A stretch of 64,000 bases of DNA from an uncultured Eubacteriales bacterium (GTDB taxonomy: Bacteria; Bacillota; Clostridia; Oscillospirales; Oscillospiraceae), in assembly GCA_900546515.1 (NCBI GenBank), contig URDG01000002.1, positions 66,502 to 130,501 on the forward strand, in the 5' to 3' direction. Positions 25,103 through 33,538 of this stretch are shown piece after piece (within the stretch, counting starts at the first letter, position 1; the number at the start of each line of letters is the position of its first letter). The notes under the pieces are model-generated. The model was not told where the DNA came from, ran no database searches, and was given only the letters and a program-made list of their open reading frames with translations. A program made the translations under genes and the position numbers.

Positions 25103-25904
25103 ATATTTTCGCCGCCCTTTCCTTCAGGATGCCGGCATACACAAAGAAGCCGAAATAGTCAAAGCACGGCGCGCATTTGGAGATCGTGAACGCATGATAC
25201 CCGTCGTGCGGGAGCGCCGGGTCGCTGAGATATTCCCACGCCCGCTCAAGGCACTCTTCAATGCGCGCGTCCTCGTGATCCTGCCGGTCGTACATTTCCG
25301 CCATATTGCACAGCGTCACGGCAAGCTCGTTCTGCGGATATTCGCACTTCTCCGTGATGCGCATCGCCGCCGTGAAACAGCGCTCAGCGCTCTCATAGTC
25401 CCCCGTGTCGGAGTACGACAGCGCCATATTGTTGAAGAGCCCGGCAAAGCGGTAATCCGCCGGGTCAAGGTTGTCCGAATAAACGCGGCAGACATGCTCG
25501 AATATCGGTATTGAATCCGCCGCAAGTCCAAAGCATTTGAGCGTCGTCGCGGCGTTGAGCATCACTGTTGCACCGGAGACTGTCATCCCCATGCGGTGCG
25601 CACGGATAAGCTCCAGTGCGCCGTTCACCGCCGCAAGGCCGCGAGACCTGTTTGCGCTGCGGCGGTACTGCCCCAGCAGCTCGCTCGTCACGGTCAGCTC
25701 CGCGCGCCAGTCTCCGCAGGAGCGCGCCTTTTCCAGCCAGCCCTCGAGATAGCTCTCCGCCTCGCTCTCACGCCCGTGTTCATATAATGCGTCCAGCCCG
25801 CGCACTATCTCAGGCACATCCAGCGTTGCGGCGCAGCGCCCGGCGTCAGGCGTACCGATATACGCCGCGGCGTCAAAACAGCAGCGCGGCTCAGTGTATT
25901 CCAT
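25089..25904 (-). CDS. Tetratricopeptide-repeat protein paired with DUF4125
   Basis: 271 residues from the second of two adjacent ATGs (25904; the first is at 25907); AGGGGTG lies six bases upstream of it. Mostly alpha-helical, with TPR-like helix pairs in the second half: RFAGLFNNMALSYSDTGDYESAERCFTAAM and QNELAVTLCNMAEMYDRQDHEDARIEECLERAW. These are typical protein-interaction repeats. No signal peptide. It overlaps the downstream DUF4125 gene, suggesting the two products act together as a complex. I cannot name a process. Confidence 0.8.
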   Translation of the reverse strand: MEYTEPRCCFDAAAYIGTPDAGRCAATLDVPEIVRGLDALYEHGRESEAESYLEGWLEKARSCGDWRAELTVTSELLGQYRRSANRSRGLAAVNGALELIRAHRMGMTVSGATVMLNAATTLKCFGLAADSIPIFEHVCRVYSDNLDPADYRFAGLFNNMALSYSDTGDYESAERCFTAAMRITEKCEYPQNELAVTLCNMAEMYDRQDHEDARIEECLERAWEYLSDPALPHDGYHAFTISKCAPCFDYFGFFVYAGILKERAAKIYALS

Positions 25905-25924
25905 CATTCTCACCCCTGTGTCAC

Positions 25925-25953
25925 TTGAAAGATCGTGAATTAACATATATAAT
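25925..25953 (+). promoter_or_regulatory. Promoter of the YyaL-type gene
   Basis: TTGAAA (25925-25930), 17 bases, perfect TATAAT (25948-25953), 45 bases before the ATG. Confidence 0.65.
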
Positions 25954-25958
25954 ACTTC

Positions 25959-25972
25959 TAATAATATTATTA
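25959..25972. promoter_or_regulatory. 14-bp perfect palindrome at the transcription start
   Basis: TAATAATATTATTA lies just after the -10 box of the YyaL-type gene, where an operator would act. Could also be chance in AT-rich DNA. Confidence 0.35.
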
Positions 25973-25998
25973 TTCAATATAGTCACGGAGGCTGTGGC

Positions 25999-27984
25999 AT
26001 GAGCAACAGTTTGATAAACGAACAATCTCCATATCTTCTCGATCACGCGGAAAACCCGGTGGACTGGTACCCGTGGTGCGATGAGGCGTTTGAAAAAGCC
26101 CGGCGCGAGGATAAGCCCGTTTTCCTCTCCATCGGATACTCGACCTGCCACTGGTGCCATGTAATGGCGCACGAGTCGTTTGAGGACAGGCGCGTCGCTG
26201 AGATCCTGAACCGGCACTACATCTCCGTAAAGGTGGACCGCGAGGAACGGCCCGACATCGACGCGGTGTATATGCGTGCATGCATGGCGCTCAACGGCAG
26301 CGGCGGCTGGCCGCTCACTGCGATACTGACGCCGGATCAGAAGCCGTTTTTTGTCACGACCTACATCCCGCGCGACAGCCGGAATGGTCAGCCGGGGCTC
26401 ATCCAGCTGCTGAACGCCGTCGCCGCGAAGTGGACGGGCGACCGCACATCGCTCCTGAAAACCTCAGGAGACATATATGACTATCTCTCGGCCGGCGCGC
26501 AGCCCATAAAGAGCGCCGTCCCCGGCGCAGATTTTGCCGCGCGTGCCGCGGCTCAGCTCGCCGCCGCCTTTGACGCTGAATACGGCGGCTTCGGCACTGC
26601 GCCGAAGTTCCCCACGCCGCAGAATCTCATCTTTCTCACCCGCTACAGCGCGCTCTCAGGCGATAAAAAGGCCCGCGCAATGGTCGAGGATACGCTCAAG
26701 GCGATGTATAAGGGCGGCATATTCGACCATTTCGAAGGCGGTTTTTCGCGCTACTCCACCGACCGCGAATGGCTCGCGCCGCACTTTGAAAAGACGCTGT
26801 ACGACAACGCGCTGCTTGCATACGCCTATGTTGAGGCGTGGCAGAGCGGCCGCATGGCGCTCTACCGCTATGTGGCCGAGAGCACGCTCGACTACTGCAT
26901 GCGCGAGCTGCTGTCCCCTGAGGGCGGGTATTACTGCGGTCAGGACGCGGACAGCGGCGGCATTGAGGGCGCATATTATCTCTTTACCCCGGACGAGGTG
27001 AAAAAGATCCTCGGCGATGACGCCGGGCGGCACTTCTGCGAGTGCTACGACATCACGCCCGAGGGCAATTTCCACGGCAGCAGCATTCCGAATCTTCTGA
27101 TAAACACCCGCTGGAATCTCCTCCCTGAGGGCTATGACGATTTCCGCGAGAAGCTGCGCCTCTACCGCGCCGCGCGCAGCGAGCTGCGGACGGACACGAA
27201 GATACTCACCGCATGGAACGGCCTCATACTCATGGCGCTTGCAAAAGCGGCGCGCGCCTTCGACGACCCCCGCTACCTCAACGCAGCGCAGGAGCTCGCC
27301 TTATTCATGGAGAAGAACCTGTTTGACGGCGGCAGGCTCAAGTCCCGCCTCTGCGGCGGAGAGCTGAGATTTGACGCCCAGCTTGACGACTATGTGTTCT
27401 ACGCTCTCGGCCTGCTGGAGCTCTATGCAGCAGACTATGATCCGGCGCACATCCTCACGGCGCAGCGCTTTGCGCACGAAATAACCGGACACTTCGGCGA
27501 CGGCTGCGGCGCATACTACCGTACATCGGACAAGGCGGAGAAGCTCATCACCCGCCCGCGCGAAGTGTTTGACGGGGCGGCCCCCTCCGGCAGCAGCGGC
27601 GCGGCGGTGCTCTTTGATACGCTGTTCCGCCTGACCGGCGACATTGAAATGCGGACGGCGCGCGATGAACTGCTCGGCTATATATGCGGCAGCACCGCTG
27701 AAATGCCGGCGGCATGTCCTTTCGCCCTCTGCGCGCTGCTCAGCGCCGTATACCCGGTAAGGGAAATACTGTGCGCCGCGCCGGATGAGACAGTACCCGT
27801 TCTTCTCAAATCCGTCACCTCGCGCTACGCCCCCGAGCTCACGGTGCTCCTGAGCTCCCCGGCCCGGGCCGCCGCTCTCGCCGAAGCTGCGCCGTTTACC
27901 AGGACCGCACAGCCGGGAAGCGACGGCAGGCCGTGCTTCTATGTCTGCGAAAACGGTGTCTGCCGCGAGGGCATCACCGGCTGA
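25999..27984 (+). CDS. YyaL/DUF255 thioredoxin-domain protein
   Basis: 661 residues. N-terminal thioredoxin-like domain (about 1-160) with NPVDWYPWCDEAFEKA and FLSIGYSTCHWCHVMAHESFED, where CHWC is the CxxC-like site; then KVDREERPDID and GGWPLTAILTPDQKPFF, all diagnostic of the DUF255/spermatogenesis-associated-protein-20 family. The remainder is an (alpha/alpha)6 barrel similar to N-acylglucosamine epimerases (FDHFEGGFSRYSTDREWLAPHFEKTLYDNALL). Function is not established; a cellobiose-2-epimerase-like or redox role has been suggested by fold. Usual length for the family. Single-gene unit. Confidence 0.92.
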   Translation: MSNSLINEQSPYLLDHAENPVDWYPWCDEAFEKARREDKPVFLSIGYSTCHWCHVMAHESFEDRRVAEILNRHYISVKVDREERPDIDAVYMRACMALNGSGGWPLTAILTPDQKPFFVTTYIPRDSRNGQPGLIQLLNAVAAKWTGDRTSLLKTSGDIYDYLSAGAQPIKSAVPGADFAARAAAQLAAAFDAEYGGFGTAPKFPTPQNLIFLTRYSALSGDKKARAMVEDTLKAMYKGGIFDHFEGGFSRYSTDREWLAPHFEKTLYDNALLAYAYVEAWQSGRMALYRYVAESTLDYCMRELLSPEGGYYCGQDADSGGIEGAYYLFTPDEVKKILGDDAGRHFCECYDITPEGNFHGSSIPNLLINTRWNLLPEGYDDFREKLRLYRAARSELRTDTKILTAWNGLILMALAKAARAFDDPRYLNAAQELALFMEKNLFDGGRLKSRLCGGELRFDAQLDDYVFYALGLLELYAADYDPAHILTAQRFAHEITGHFGDGCGAYYRTSDKAEKLITRPREVFDGAAPSGSSGAAVLFDTLFRLTGDIEMRTARDELLGYICGSTAEMPAACPFALCALLSAVYPVREILCAAPDETVPVLLKSVTSRYAPELTVLLSSPARAAALAEAAPFTRTAQPGSDGRPCFYVCENGVCREGITG

Positions 27985-28015
27985 CGGCGAAGCGAAAAAA
28001 ACAAAAAATCATAAT

Positions 28016-28052
28016 GCGCTCTGTGAAGCTCAAGCTTCACAGAGCGCTTTTT
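28016..28052 (+). terminator. Terminator after the YyaL-type gene
   Basis: 15-bp arms (28016-28030 and 28033-28047) followed by TTTTT. Upstream A-runs make it also usable for the convergent thrB. Confidence 0.85.
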
Positions 28053-28067
28053 ACGTCCCGGCGTTTA

Positions 28068-28946
28068 TTAATCCTCTATGTACGCGCCGTTGAAGTCCGC
28101 CTGAAGCGGTATAACACGCCAGCCGGGGAGCGCGGCGTGCAGATCATCTGCGATACGCCCGGCAAAACCGTCCGACGTAGAGACACACAGCAGCGTGGAG
28201 CCTGCGCCGGATATGCACATGGCATCGGCTCCGCACTTATACGCAAGACCGCGTGCAGTGTCGAAGCCCTCGATGAGCGTAACGCGGTAGGGTTCATGCA
28301 GCCTGTCCGCCATTGCCGCGCGCAGAAGTCCAGTGTCGCCGCTACCGAGCGCGCTGAGCAGCAGCGCTGCCCGTGAGACGTTGAATATCGCATCGGCGCG
28401 CGGCACCTGATGCGGCAGCACTCCGCGCGAGAGCTTTGTGGAGAGTTCAAAGGGCGGCACGAGCGCCGTGAAATTCAGTTCTAAGCTCAAAGGAAAATGG
28501 ACAGACAGCGGGATCCCTGCCTCGACTGCGGACACGGTCAGTCCGCCGAAAAGCGCGGGGGCAACATTGTCCGGATGCCCCTCAAGCGCCGTGGCCACGG
28601 AGAGCAGCTCATCCCGGCTCATATTCAGCCCGTGCAGGGCGTTTGCCGCTATCACGCCGCCCACAAGCAGCGCTGAGGACGAGCCCAGCCCGCGTGATAT
28701 GGGAATATCCGAACGGAGGAACCGGATACGCAGCGGCTCGCAGGCAAGTCCGCGGCGCTCCAGCACGGCCTTGTACGCGCGGTAAGCCAGATTGTTCTCC
28801 CCGCAGTATCTCTCGTCGCAGCCACTTATCTCAAGGCCGCTGCCGCCGGGCTCAAATTCCAGCTCGTTGTACAGCTGCCACGCGATGCCGAAGCAGTCAA
28901 AGCCCGGCCCGAGGTTGGCAGAGCTTGCCGGTACTCTGATCTTCAT
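28068..28946 (-). CDS. thrB: Homoserine kinase
   Basis: 292 residues. Phosphorylates homoserine with ATP, the step before threonine synthase. GHMP-kinase motifs: VPASSANLGPGFDCFGIAW at the N-terminus (motif 1), PISRGLGSSSALLVGGV (phosphate-binding motif 2), and MCISGAGSTLLCVS (motif 3, GxGSS-like). Overlaps the thrC stop by four bases and is therefore coupled to it. Order ACT regulator-thrC-thrB, divergent from hom-lysC-asd. Confidence 0.96.
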   Translation of the reverse strand: MKIRVPASSANLGPGFDCFGIAWQLYNELEFEPGGSGLEISGCDERYCGENNLAYRAYKAVLERRGLACEPLRIRFLRSDIPISRGLGSSSALLVGGVIAANALHGLNMSRDELLSVATALEGHPDNVAPALFGGLTVSAVEAGIPLSVHFPLSLELNFTALVPPFELSTKLSRGVLPHQVPRADAIFNVSRAALLLSALGSGDTGLLRAAMADRLHEPYRVTLIEGFDTARGLAYKCGADAMCISGAGSTLLCVSTSDGFAGRIADDLHAALPGWRVIPLQADFNGAYIED

Positions 28947-30427
28947 ATATGCTCCCCCTCCTGCTTGTTATTTAGAATGTCCTTTACGTAATCGAGAATG
29001 TCTTCCCTGCGGATCAGATCACGGTGCTTTTCGGGCATATCGCGAAGCGAGGCAAGATTGCGCGGTATTGCACGGCCGCTTATGCGCGAAAGCTCCTCCA
29101 TCTCGGAAAAGCCGTCGCCGCTGAGCTGTCCGCCGACGGCGTCAAGCACCGCCGCAGGGAACTTGAACGGTGAAGCGGTGGACAAAACCACGCACATATT
29201 TCCCCGGTAATCTCCGCTCTTCCTGTAGCTGTCGAGCACGGAGAACGCCACGGCCGTATGCGGGTCGCACAAATAGCCGTTCTCCTCCCATATGCGCTTT
29301 ATTGCGGCGCGCGTTGCAGCCTCGCCGGCATATCCGGCGGAAAAGACCTCGCGTATATTCGCGTGCGTCGCCTTGTCGACGCTGTAAACGCCGTCCCTTT
29401 TCAGCGCATCCATCCATGTGCGGACGGCTCCGGCATTCCCGCCGGAGGCGATGAACAGCAGGCGCTCAAGATTTGAGGAGACGAGTATGTCCATAGACGG
29501 AGAGCTCGTGCGCACAAAGGGACGGCGGGCATCGTAGACGCCGGTCTCTATAAAGTCGCGCAGGACCCGGTTCTCATTCGCGGCGCAGACGAGCCGCCCG
29601 ACAGGCAGTCCCATGAGCTTTGCGTAATACCCTGCGAGAATGTCGCCGAAGTTGCCGGTGGGGACTATAAAATCCACCTTGTCGCCGGGGCTTATGGCCT
29701 TGTCCGCCAGAAGCTGCGCATAAGCGGAAAAATAGTAGATCACCTGCGGCGCGAGACGGCCTATATTGATGGAGTTTGCGGAGCTGAGCCGCTTGCCGCA
29801 GGCTTCGGCGCCAAGCATGGAGAACGCCTCCTTCACGCCGCGCTGGCAGTCGTCAAAATTGCCCTTCACAGCGCATACGCGGACGTTCGCGCCGCACTGC
29901 GTCACCATCTGTGCGCGCTGAACCGGCGAAACGCCGCCGTCCGGGTAAAATACGATTATCCCGGTACCGTCCACATCGTGAAAGCCCTCAAGCGCCGCCT
30001 TGCCGGTGTCTCCGGAGGTCGCAGTCAGGATAACGATGTCCTCGTCTATGCCGAGCTGGCGGCGCGCCGCGGTGACCAGCTGCGGCAGCATGGACAGCGC
30101 CACATCCTTGAAAGCGCTCGTCGGCCCGTGGAAAAGCTCCATCACATAGGCGCTGCCGCATTTTACGAGCGGCGCGAGCCTGTCATTATCAAATTTGCCG
30201 AGGTACGCGCGCCGGACAAGCCCGCCCATATCCTTAAAATCAGGCAGAAGGAACGAGAGTATCATCTCCGCCATTCCGAATTCATTCAGCGTCAGGCAGT
30301 GCTGCCAGTCAAAGCTGCGTGTACCTATCGCCGGGTCTACGAAGAGCCCGCCGTCCGGCGCAAGCCCCTTCAGCACGGCCTCAAGTGAATTTGCCTGTAT
30401 GTCGCTTCTTGTACTGCGGTAGATCAT
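28943..30427 (-). CDS. thrC: Threonine synthase
   Basis: 494 residues, the long class of threonine synthase (PLP fold type II, E. coli/yeast-like N-terminus MIYRSTRSDIQANSLEAVLKGLAPDGGLFV). PLP Lys is in FHGPTSAFKDVALS; ATSGDTGKAALEGFHDV supplies the phosphate-binding region. Converts O-phosphohomoserine to threonine. It lies 21 bp downstream of the ACT regulator gene and overlaps thrB. Confidence 0.96.
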   Translation of the reverse strand: MIYRSTRSDIQANSLEAVLKGLAPDGGLFVDPAIGTRSFDWQHCLTLNEFGMAEMILSFLLPDFKDMGGLVRRAYLGKFDNDRLAPLVKCGSAYVMELFHGPTSAFKDVALSMLPQLVTAARRQLGIDEDIVILTATSGDTGKAALEGFHDVDGTGIIVFYPDGGVSPVQRAQMVTQCGANVRVCAVKGNFDDCQRGVKEAFSMLGAEACGKRLSSANSINIGRLAPQVIYYFSAYAQLLADKAISPGDKVDFIVPTGNFGDILAGYYAKLMGLPVGRLVCAANENRVLRDFIETGVYDARRPFVRTSSPSMDILVSSNLERLLFIASGGNAGAVRTWMDALKRDGVYSVDKATHANIREVFSAGYAGEAATRAAIKRIWEENGYLCDPHTAVAFSVLDSYRKSGDYRGNMCVVLSTASPFKFPAAVLDAVGGQLSGDGFSEMEELSRISGRAIPRNLASLRDMPEKHRDLIRREDILDYVKDILNNKQEGEHI

Positions 30428-30448
30428 CTGTCATATCTCCTGAAATCG

Positions 30449-30886
30449 TTATTCTATTGCCAGCAGCTTCGCCTGCTCGACACCGGGGGTCTTGCCGATG
30501 AGAGCGATCAGCCCCGTCAGCTCGCAGCTTATCGAGCTGACGTCGAGCGAGATAGTGACGCTGGCACGGTTATGTATGGGAAGGCTCTGCGTGATGGTGA
30601 GCACGCTCGCGCCGCTGTCGGATATGCAGCTGAGAAGCGCGCTGAGCACTCCGGGCTCATGCGCAAGCATCATGGACAGCACGGCCTTCCGCCCGCCCGC
30701 CATCTCGGACGGCTCCAGTATGTAATCTTTATACTTATAGTAGGTACTGCGGGAAATGCCGACCTCTTTCACGGCCTGACTCACGTCCCGCACTTTGCCG
30801 GACTCCATAAGGTGCCGTACCTCCAGCACCTTTTCGTAATACTCCGGCAATATGCTTTTGTGAATGATGAGATAATTTTCGAGCAT
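30449..30886 (-). CDS. ACT-domain protein with helix-turn-helix-like N-terminus (PheB/ThrR-like)
   Basis: 145 residues. The N-terminal third contains VRDVSQAVKEVGISRSTYYKYKDYI, which reads as a helix-turn-helix; the C-terminal half is an ACT domain (MAHEPGVLSALLSCISDSGASVLTITQSLPIHNRASVTISLDVS), a fold that usually binds amino acids. Proteins of this UPF0735/PheB type were long of unknown role; a Bacillus relative (ThrR) has been reported to repress threonine genes (from memory). First gene of the thrC-thrB unit and divergent from hom. Predicted to sense threonine, or another aspartate-family amino acid, and bind the shared promoter region. Confidence 0.85.
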   Translation of the reverse strand: MLENYLIIHKSILPEYYEKVLEVRHLMESGKVRDVSQAVKEVGISRSTYYKYKDYILEPSEMAGGRKAVLSMMLAHEPGVLSALLSCISDSGASVLTITQSLPIHNRASVTISLDVSSISCELTGLIALIGKTPGVEQAKLLAIE

Positions 30887-30927
30887 ACCGTCAAAACTCC
30901 TTGTGAAATTTGCAGATAAAAAAAAAC

Positions 30928-30977
30928 CTTGTTTTTTGCACTGCTACATGATACACTGTCGCTGTCGAAAAAACAAG
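30928..30977. promoter_or_regulatory. Divergent overlapping promoters inside an inverted repeat (threonine genes)
   Basis: Ten-base perfect arms CTTGTTTTTT (30928-30937) and AAAAAACAAG (30968-30977). Each arm holds a -35 box: plus strand TTGTTT (30929-30934)-17-TACACT (30952-30957) towards hom; minus strand TTGTTT (30976-30971)-17-TATCAT (30953-30948) towards the ACT gene. The two -10 boxes overlap by two bases, so only one polymerase can bind at a time. Leaders are about 55 bases on each side. Confidence 0.6.
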
Positions 30978-31019
30978 TGTTTTTGAAACAAAGACAAAAA
31001 TATTTTTGGAGGTGGACTT

Positions 31020-32165
31020 ATGAAGGTCGCTGTTTTGGGTTACGGTACGGTAGGTAAGGGAGTTTATGATATTCTGCGAACTAGTCCCCTCTTTGAGGCA
31101 GGCCCTGTGCTCGTAAGACCCGGCAAAACGGACGAGCCGTTCAAGACCGACAGCATGGAGGCCATCTGCGCGGACGGCTCCATAGACGCGGTAGCCGAAA
31201 CGATGGGCGGCATAGACGCAGCGTATTCATATGCGTCGATGGCGCTGAAGGCCGGCAAGCATTTCGTCACATCGAACAAGGCGCTCGTCGCAGCGCGCGG
31301 CATCGAGCTTGCGGCGCTTGCGAGAGAGCACGGCGCCGGTTTCCTTTTCAGCGCGGCCTGCGGCGGCGCGGTGCCGTTTCTCCACAATCTGGAACTTGCG
31401 TGCGAGTGTGACGAGATATATTCGCTCGGCGGCATACTAAACGGCACGACGAACTACATGCTGGACATGATGCAGTCCGAGGGGCTTGACTATGACGCGG
31501 CGCTCAAGGATGCGCAGGCGCTCGGCTATGCCGAGGCCGATCCGACGGCCGATGTTACCGGACTCGACGCGCTGAGGAAGATCATGCTCGGCTGCGCGGT
31601 AGCCTACGACCTGCTGCCGGACGAGGGGCTTCTCAATGAGGGTATAGACAGTCTCAGAGCTTCGGACGTTGAGGATATAAAGGCGCGCGGCCTCTGCTGC
31701 CGGCTCATTGTAAAGGGCGGCAGGAACAGCAGCGGAAGCATATATGCCTATGTTCAGCCTGTGCTGCTCGGTGCGGACGCGCCGGAATGCGCAGTGAAAA
31801 AGAATTTCAACATGGCCAAATACATTGGCAAAAACTCCGGCCAGATCGTGTTTATGGGACAGGGCGCAGGGCGCTATCCGACGGCTTCGGCGGTCGTGCG
31901 CGACCTCGAATGTCTGGCGGCGGGACAGCGCGAGATGCTGAAAGAGCCGTGCCGCCGCGCCCCGGCGGATAACGCGGCCTGCGAATGTGCCTATTATGTG
32001 CGTCTTCCTGCGGCATTCGCTGCGGAGCTTGACGCGGAGAGCGTTTCATATGAGGGCAGCACCGCGCGCGTGATAACGAAGCCCATGAGCGTCAAGGCCA
32101 TGCATGAGCTTGCAAAGCGTCTGAGAAAAGGCGGGGCGGAGCTCTTCTTTGCGGAGCTCGGCTGA
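31020..32165 (+). CDS. hom: Homoserine dehydrogenase
   Basis: 381 residues. Reduces aspartate semialdehyde to homoserine. N-terminal Rossmann motif VAVLGYGTVGKGVYDIL; VTSNKALVAARGIELA; catalytic-domain signature GGILNGTTNYMLDMM and GYAEADPTADVTGLDALRKI with the catalytic Lys/Asp. The protein is shorter than the roughly 430-residue form that ends in a full ACT domain; only a short C-terminal segment (VITKPMSVKAMHELAKRL) remains, so threonine feedback by ACT may be altered or absent. GGAGGTGG precedes the start. First gene of hom-lysC-asd. Confidence 0.95.
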   Translation: MKVAVLGYGTVGKGVYDILRTSPLFEAGPVLVRPGKTDEPFKTDSMEAICADGSIDAVAETMGGIDAAYSYASMALKAGKHFVTSNKALVAARGIELAALAREHGAGFLFSAACGGAVPFLHNLELACECDEIYSLGGILNGTTNYMLDMMQSEGLDYDAALKDAQALGYAEADPTADVTGLDALRKIMLGCAVAYDLLPDEGLLNEGIDSLRASDVEDIKARGLCCRLIVKGGRNSSGSIYAYVQPVLLGADAPECAVKKNFNMAKYIGKNSGQIVFMGQGAGRYPTASAVVRDLECLAAGQREMLKEPCRRAPADNAACECAYYVRLPAAFAAELDAESVSYEGSTARVITKPMSVKAMHELAKRLRKGGAELFFAELG

Positions 32166-32199
32166 CTGCCGGTACAGCTGAAAGAAAGGAAAAGCGATA

Positions 32200-33516
32200 A
32201 TGCTTAAAGCGGTAAAGTTCGGCGGCTCGTCTGTTGCGGGAGCCGAACAGTTCAGAAAAGTAAAAGCAATTGTGGAGGCCGACCCGGCGCGGCGCATAGT
32301 CGTTGCATCCGCCGCGGGAAAGCGCTTCGACGGCGACCATAAGCTGACGGATCTTCTGTATCTGTGCCATGCGCATCTGACCTACGGCGTCTCCTGCGAC
32401 GAGATCATGGACAGTATCGAAAAGCGGTTTGCCGATATACGGCGCGAGCTCGGCATAGCTTATGATGTAGAGGCCGATATCAAGGCTCTGCGCGCAAGGC
32501 TCACAAAGGATATGGGCGTAGATGAGCTCGTATCGCGCGGTGAGTATTTCACCTCGAAGCTGCTGGCCGATTATCTCGGCTACACCTTTGTAGACGCGAA
32601 GGACTGCGTGTTCTTCGGCTTTGACGGACAGGTCGAGCGTGAAAAGAGCTACGCGGCAATAAGGAAAGCCGTCGAGGAGTACGGCAGAATAGTCATCCCC
32701 GGCTTCTACGGCATGTCTCCCACGGGCAAGATAAGGGTAATGAGCCGCGGAGGGAGCGACATCACCGGCGCGCTCGCGGCGGCGGCTGCGGATGCGGACG
32801 TATACGAGAACTGGACGGACGTGTCCGGCATACTGATGGCCGACCCCAAGATAGTAAGGGATCCCCGGCCCATCCCGCGCATAACCTACGGTGAGCTCCG
32901 CGAGCTGGCGTTCATGGGTGCAAGCGTTCTGCACGAAGAATCCGTGCAGCCGGTAAAGGAAAAGGGCATAGCCCTGAACATACGCAACACGAATGCGCCC
33001 GACGCCCCCGGCACGATGATAGTGGACAGGGTCGAGGAGGAAAGCGGGAAAGAGGAGCGCTTTATAACCGGCATCGCCGGCCGGCGCAACTTCACCATAA
33101 TCACCGTGTTCAAGCACAACATGAACACCTGCGAAACGCTTCGCCGCACGCTGGAGATACTCGACCGGTACAAGGCCAGCGTCGAGCATATCACGCTTGG
33201 GCTTGACAGCTTTGCTCTCGTCAGCTCTACCGCGGCTTTGGGCGACGCGGTGTATGATGTCGTAAATGAGATACAGAAAACCTGCCAGCCGGACGATGTG
33301 CAGATCAGCGACGGCATAGCGCTCGTAGCGGCCGTCGGCCGTAAGATGCCGTTCCGGCCGGGCGTGTCCGGCAAGCTCTTCAAGGCCCTCGGCGACAACG
33401 GTATAAACATCCGCACCATTGCACAGGGCGCCGACGAGACGAGTATAATAGTAGGCGTGGAAAACAAGGATTTTGAAAGCGCGATCCGCGTACTGTACGA
33501 CGGCTTCGCCGGCTGA
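32200..33516 (+). CDS. lysC: Aspartate kinase
   Basis: 438 residues. Phosphorylates aspartate, the entry to lysine, threonine and methionine synthesis. VKFGGSSVAGAEQFRKV is the kinase signature; VIPGFYGMSPTGKIRVMSRGGSDITGALAA supplies the nucleotide and aspartate sites. The C-terminal third has two ACT units (FTIITVFKHNMNTCETLRRTLEIL and GVSGKLFKALGDNGINIRTIAQG), the regulatory domain. Located 34 bp after hom and 22 bp before asd, all on one strand. Confidence 0.95.
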   Translation: MLKAVKFGGSSVAGAEQFRKVKAIVEADPARRIVVASAAGKRFDGDHKLTDLLYLCHAHLTYGVSCDEIMDSIEKRFADIRRELGIAYDVEADIKALRARLTKDMGVDELVSRGEYFTSKLLADYLGYTFVDAKDCVFFGFDGQVEREKSYAAIRKAVEEYGRIVIPGFYGMSPTGKIRVMSRGGSDITGALAAAAADADVYENWTDVSGILMADPKIVRDPRPIPRITYGELRELAFMGASVLHEESVQPVKEKGIALNIRNTNAPDAPGTMIVDRVEEESGKEERFITGIAGRRNFTIITVFKHNMNTCETLRRTLEILDRYKASVEHITLGLDSFALVSSTAALGDAVYDVVNEIQKTCQPDDVQISDGIALVAAVGRKMPFRPGVSGKLFKALGDNGINIRTIAQGADETSIIVGVENKDFESAIRVLYDGFAG

Positions 33517-33538
33517 TATTTATAAGGAGGTAAAAATT

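Noticed and set aside
32092..33189. 365-residue minus-strand open frame across lysC
   Set aside because: Antisense shadow of aspartate kinase.
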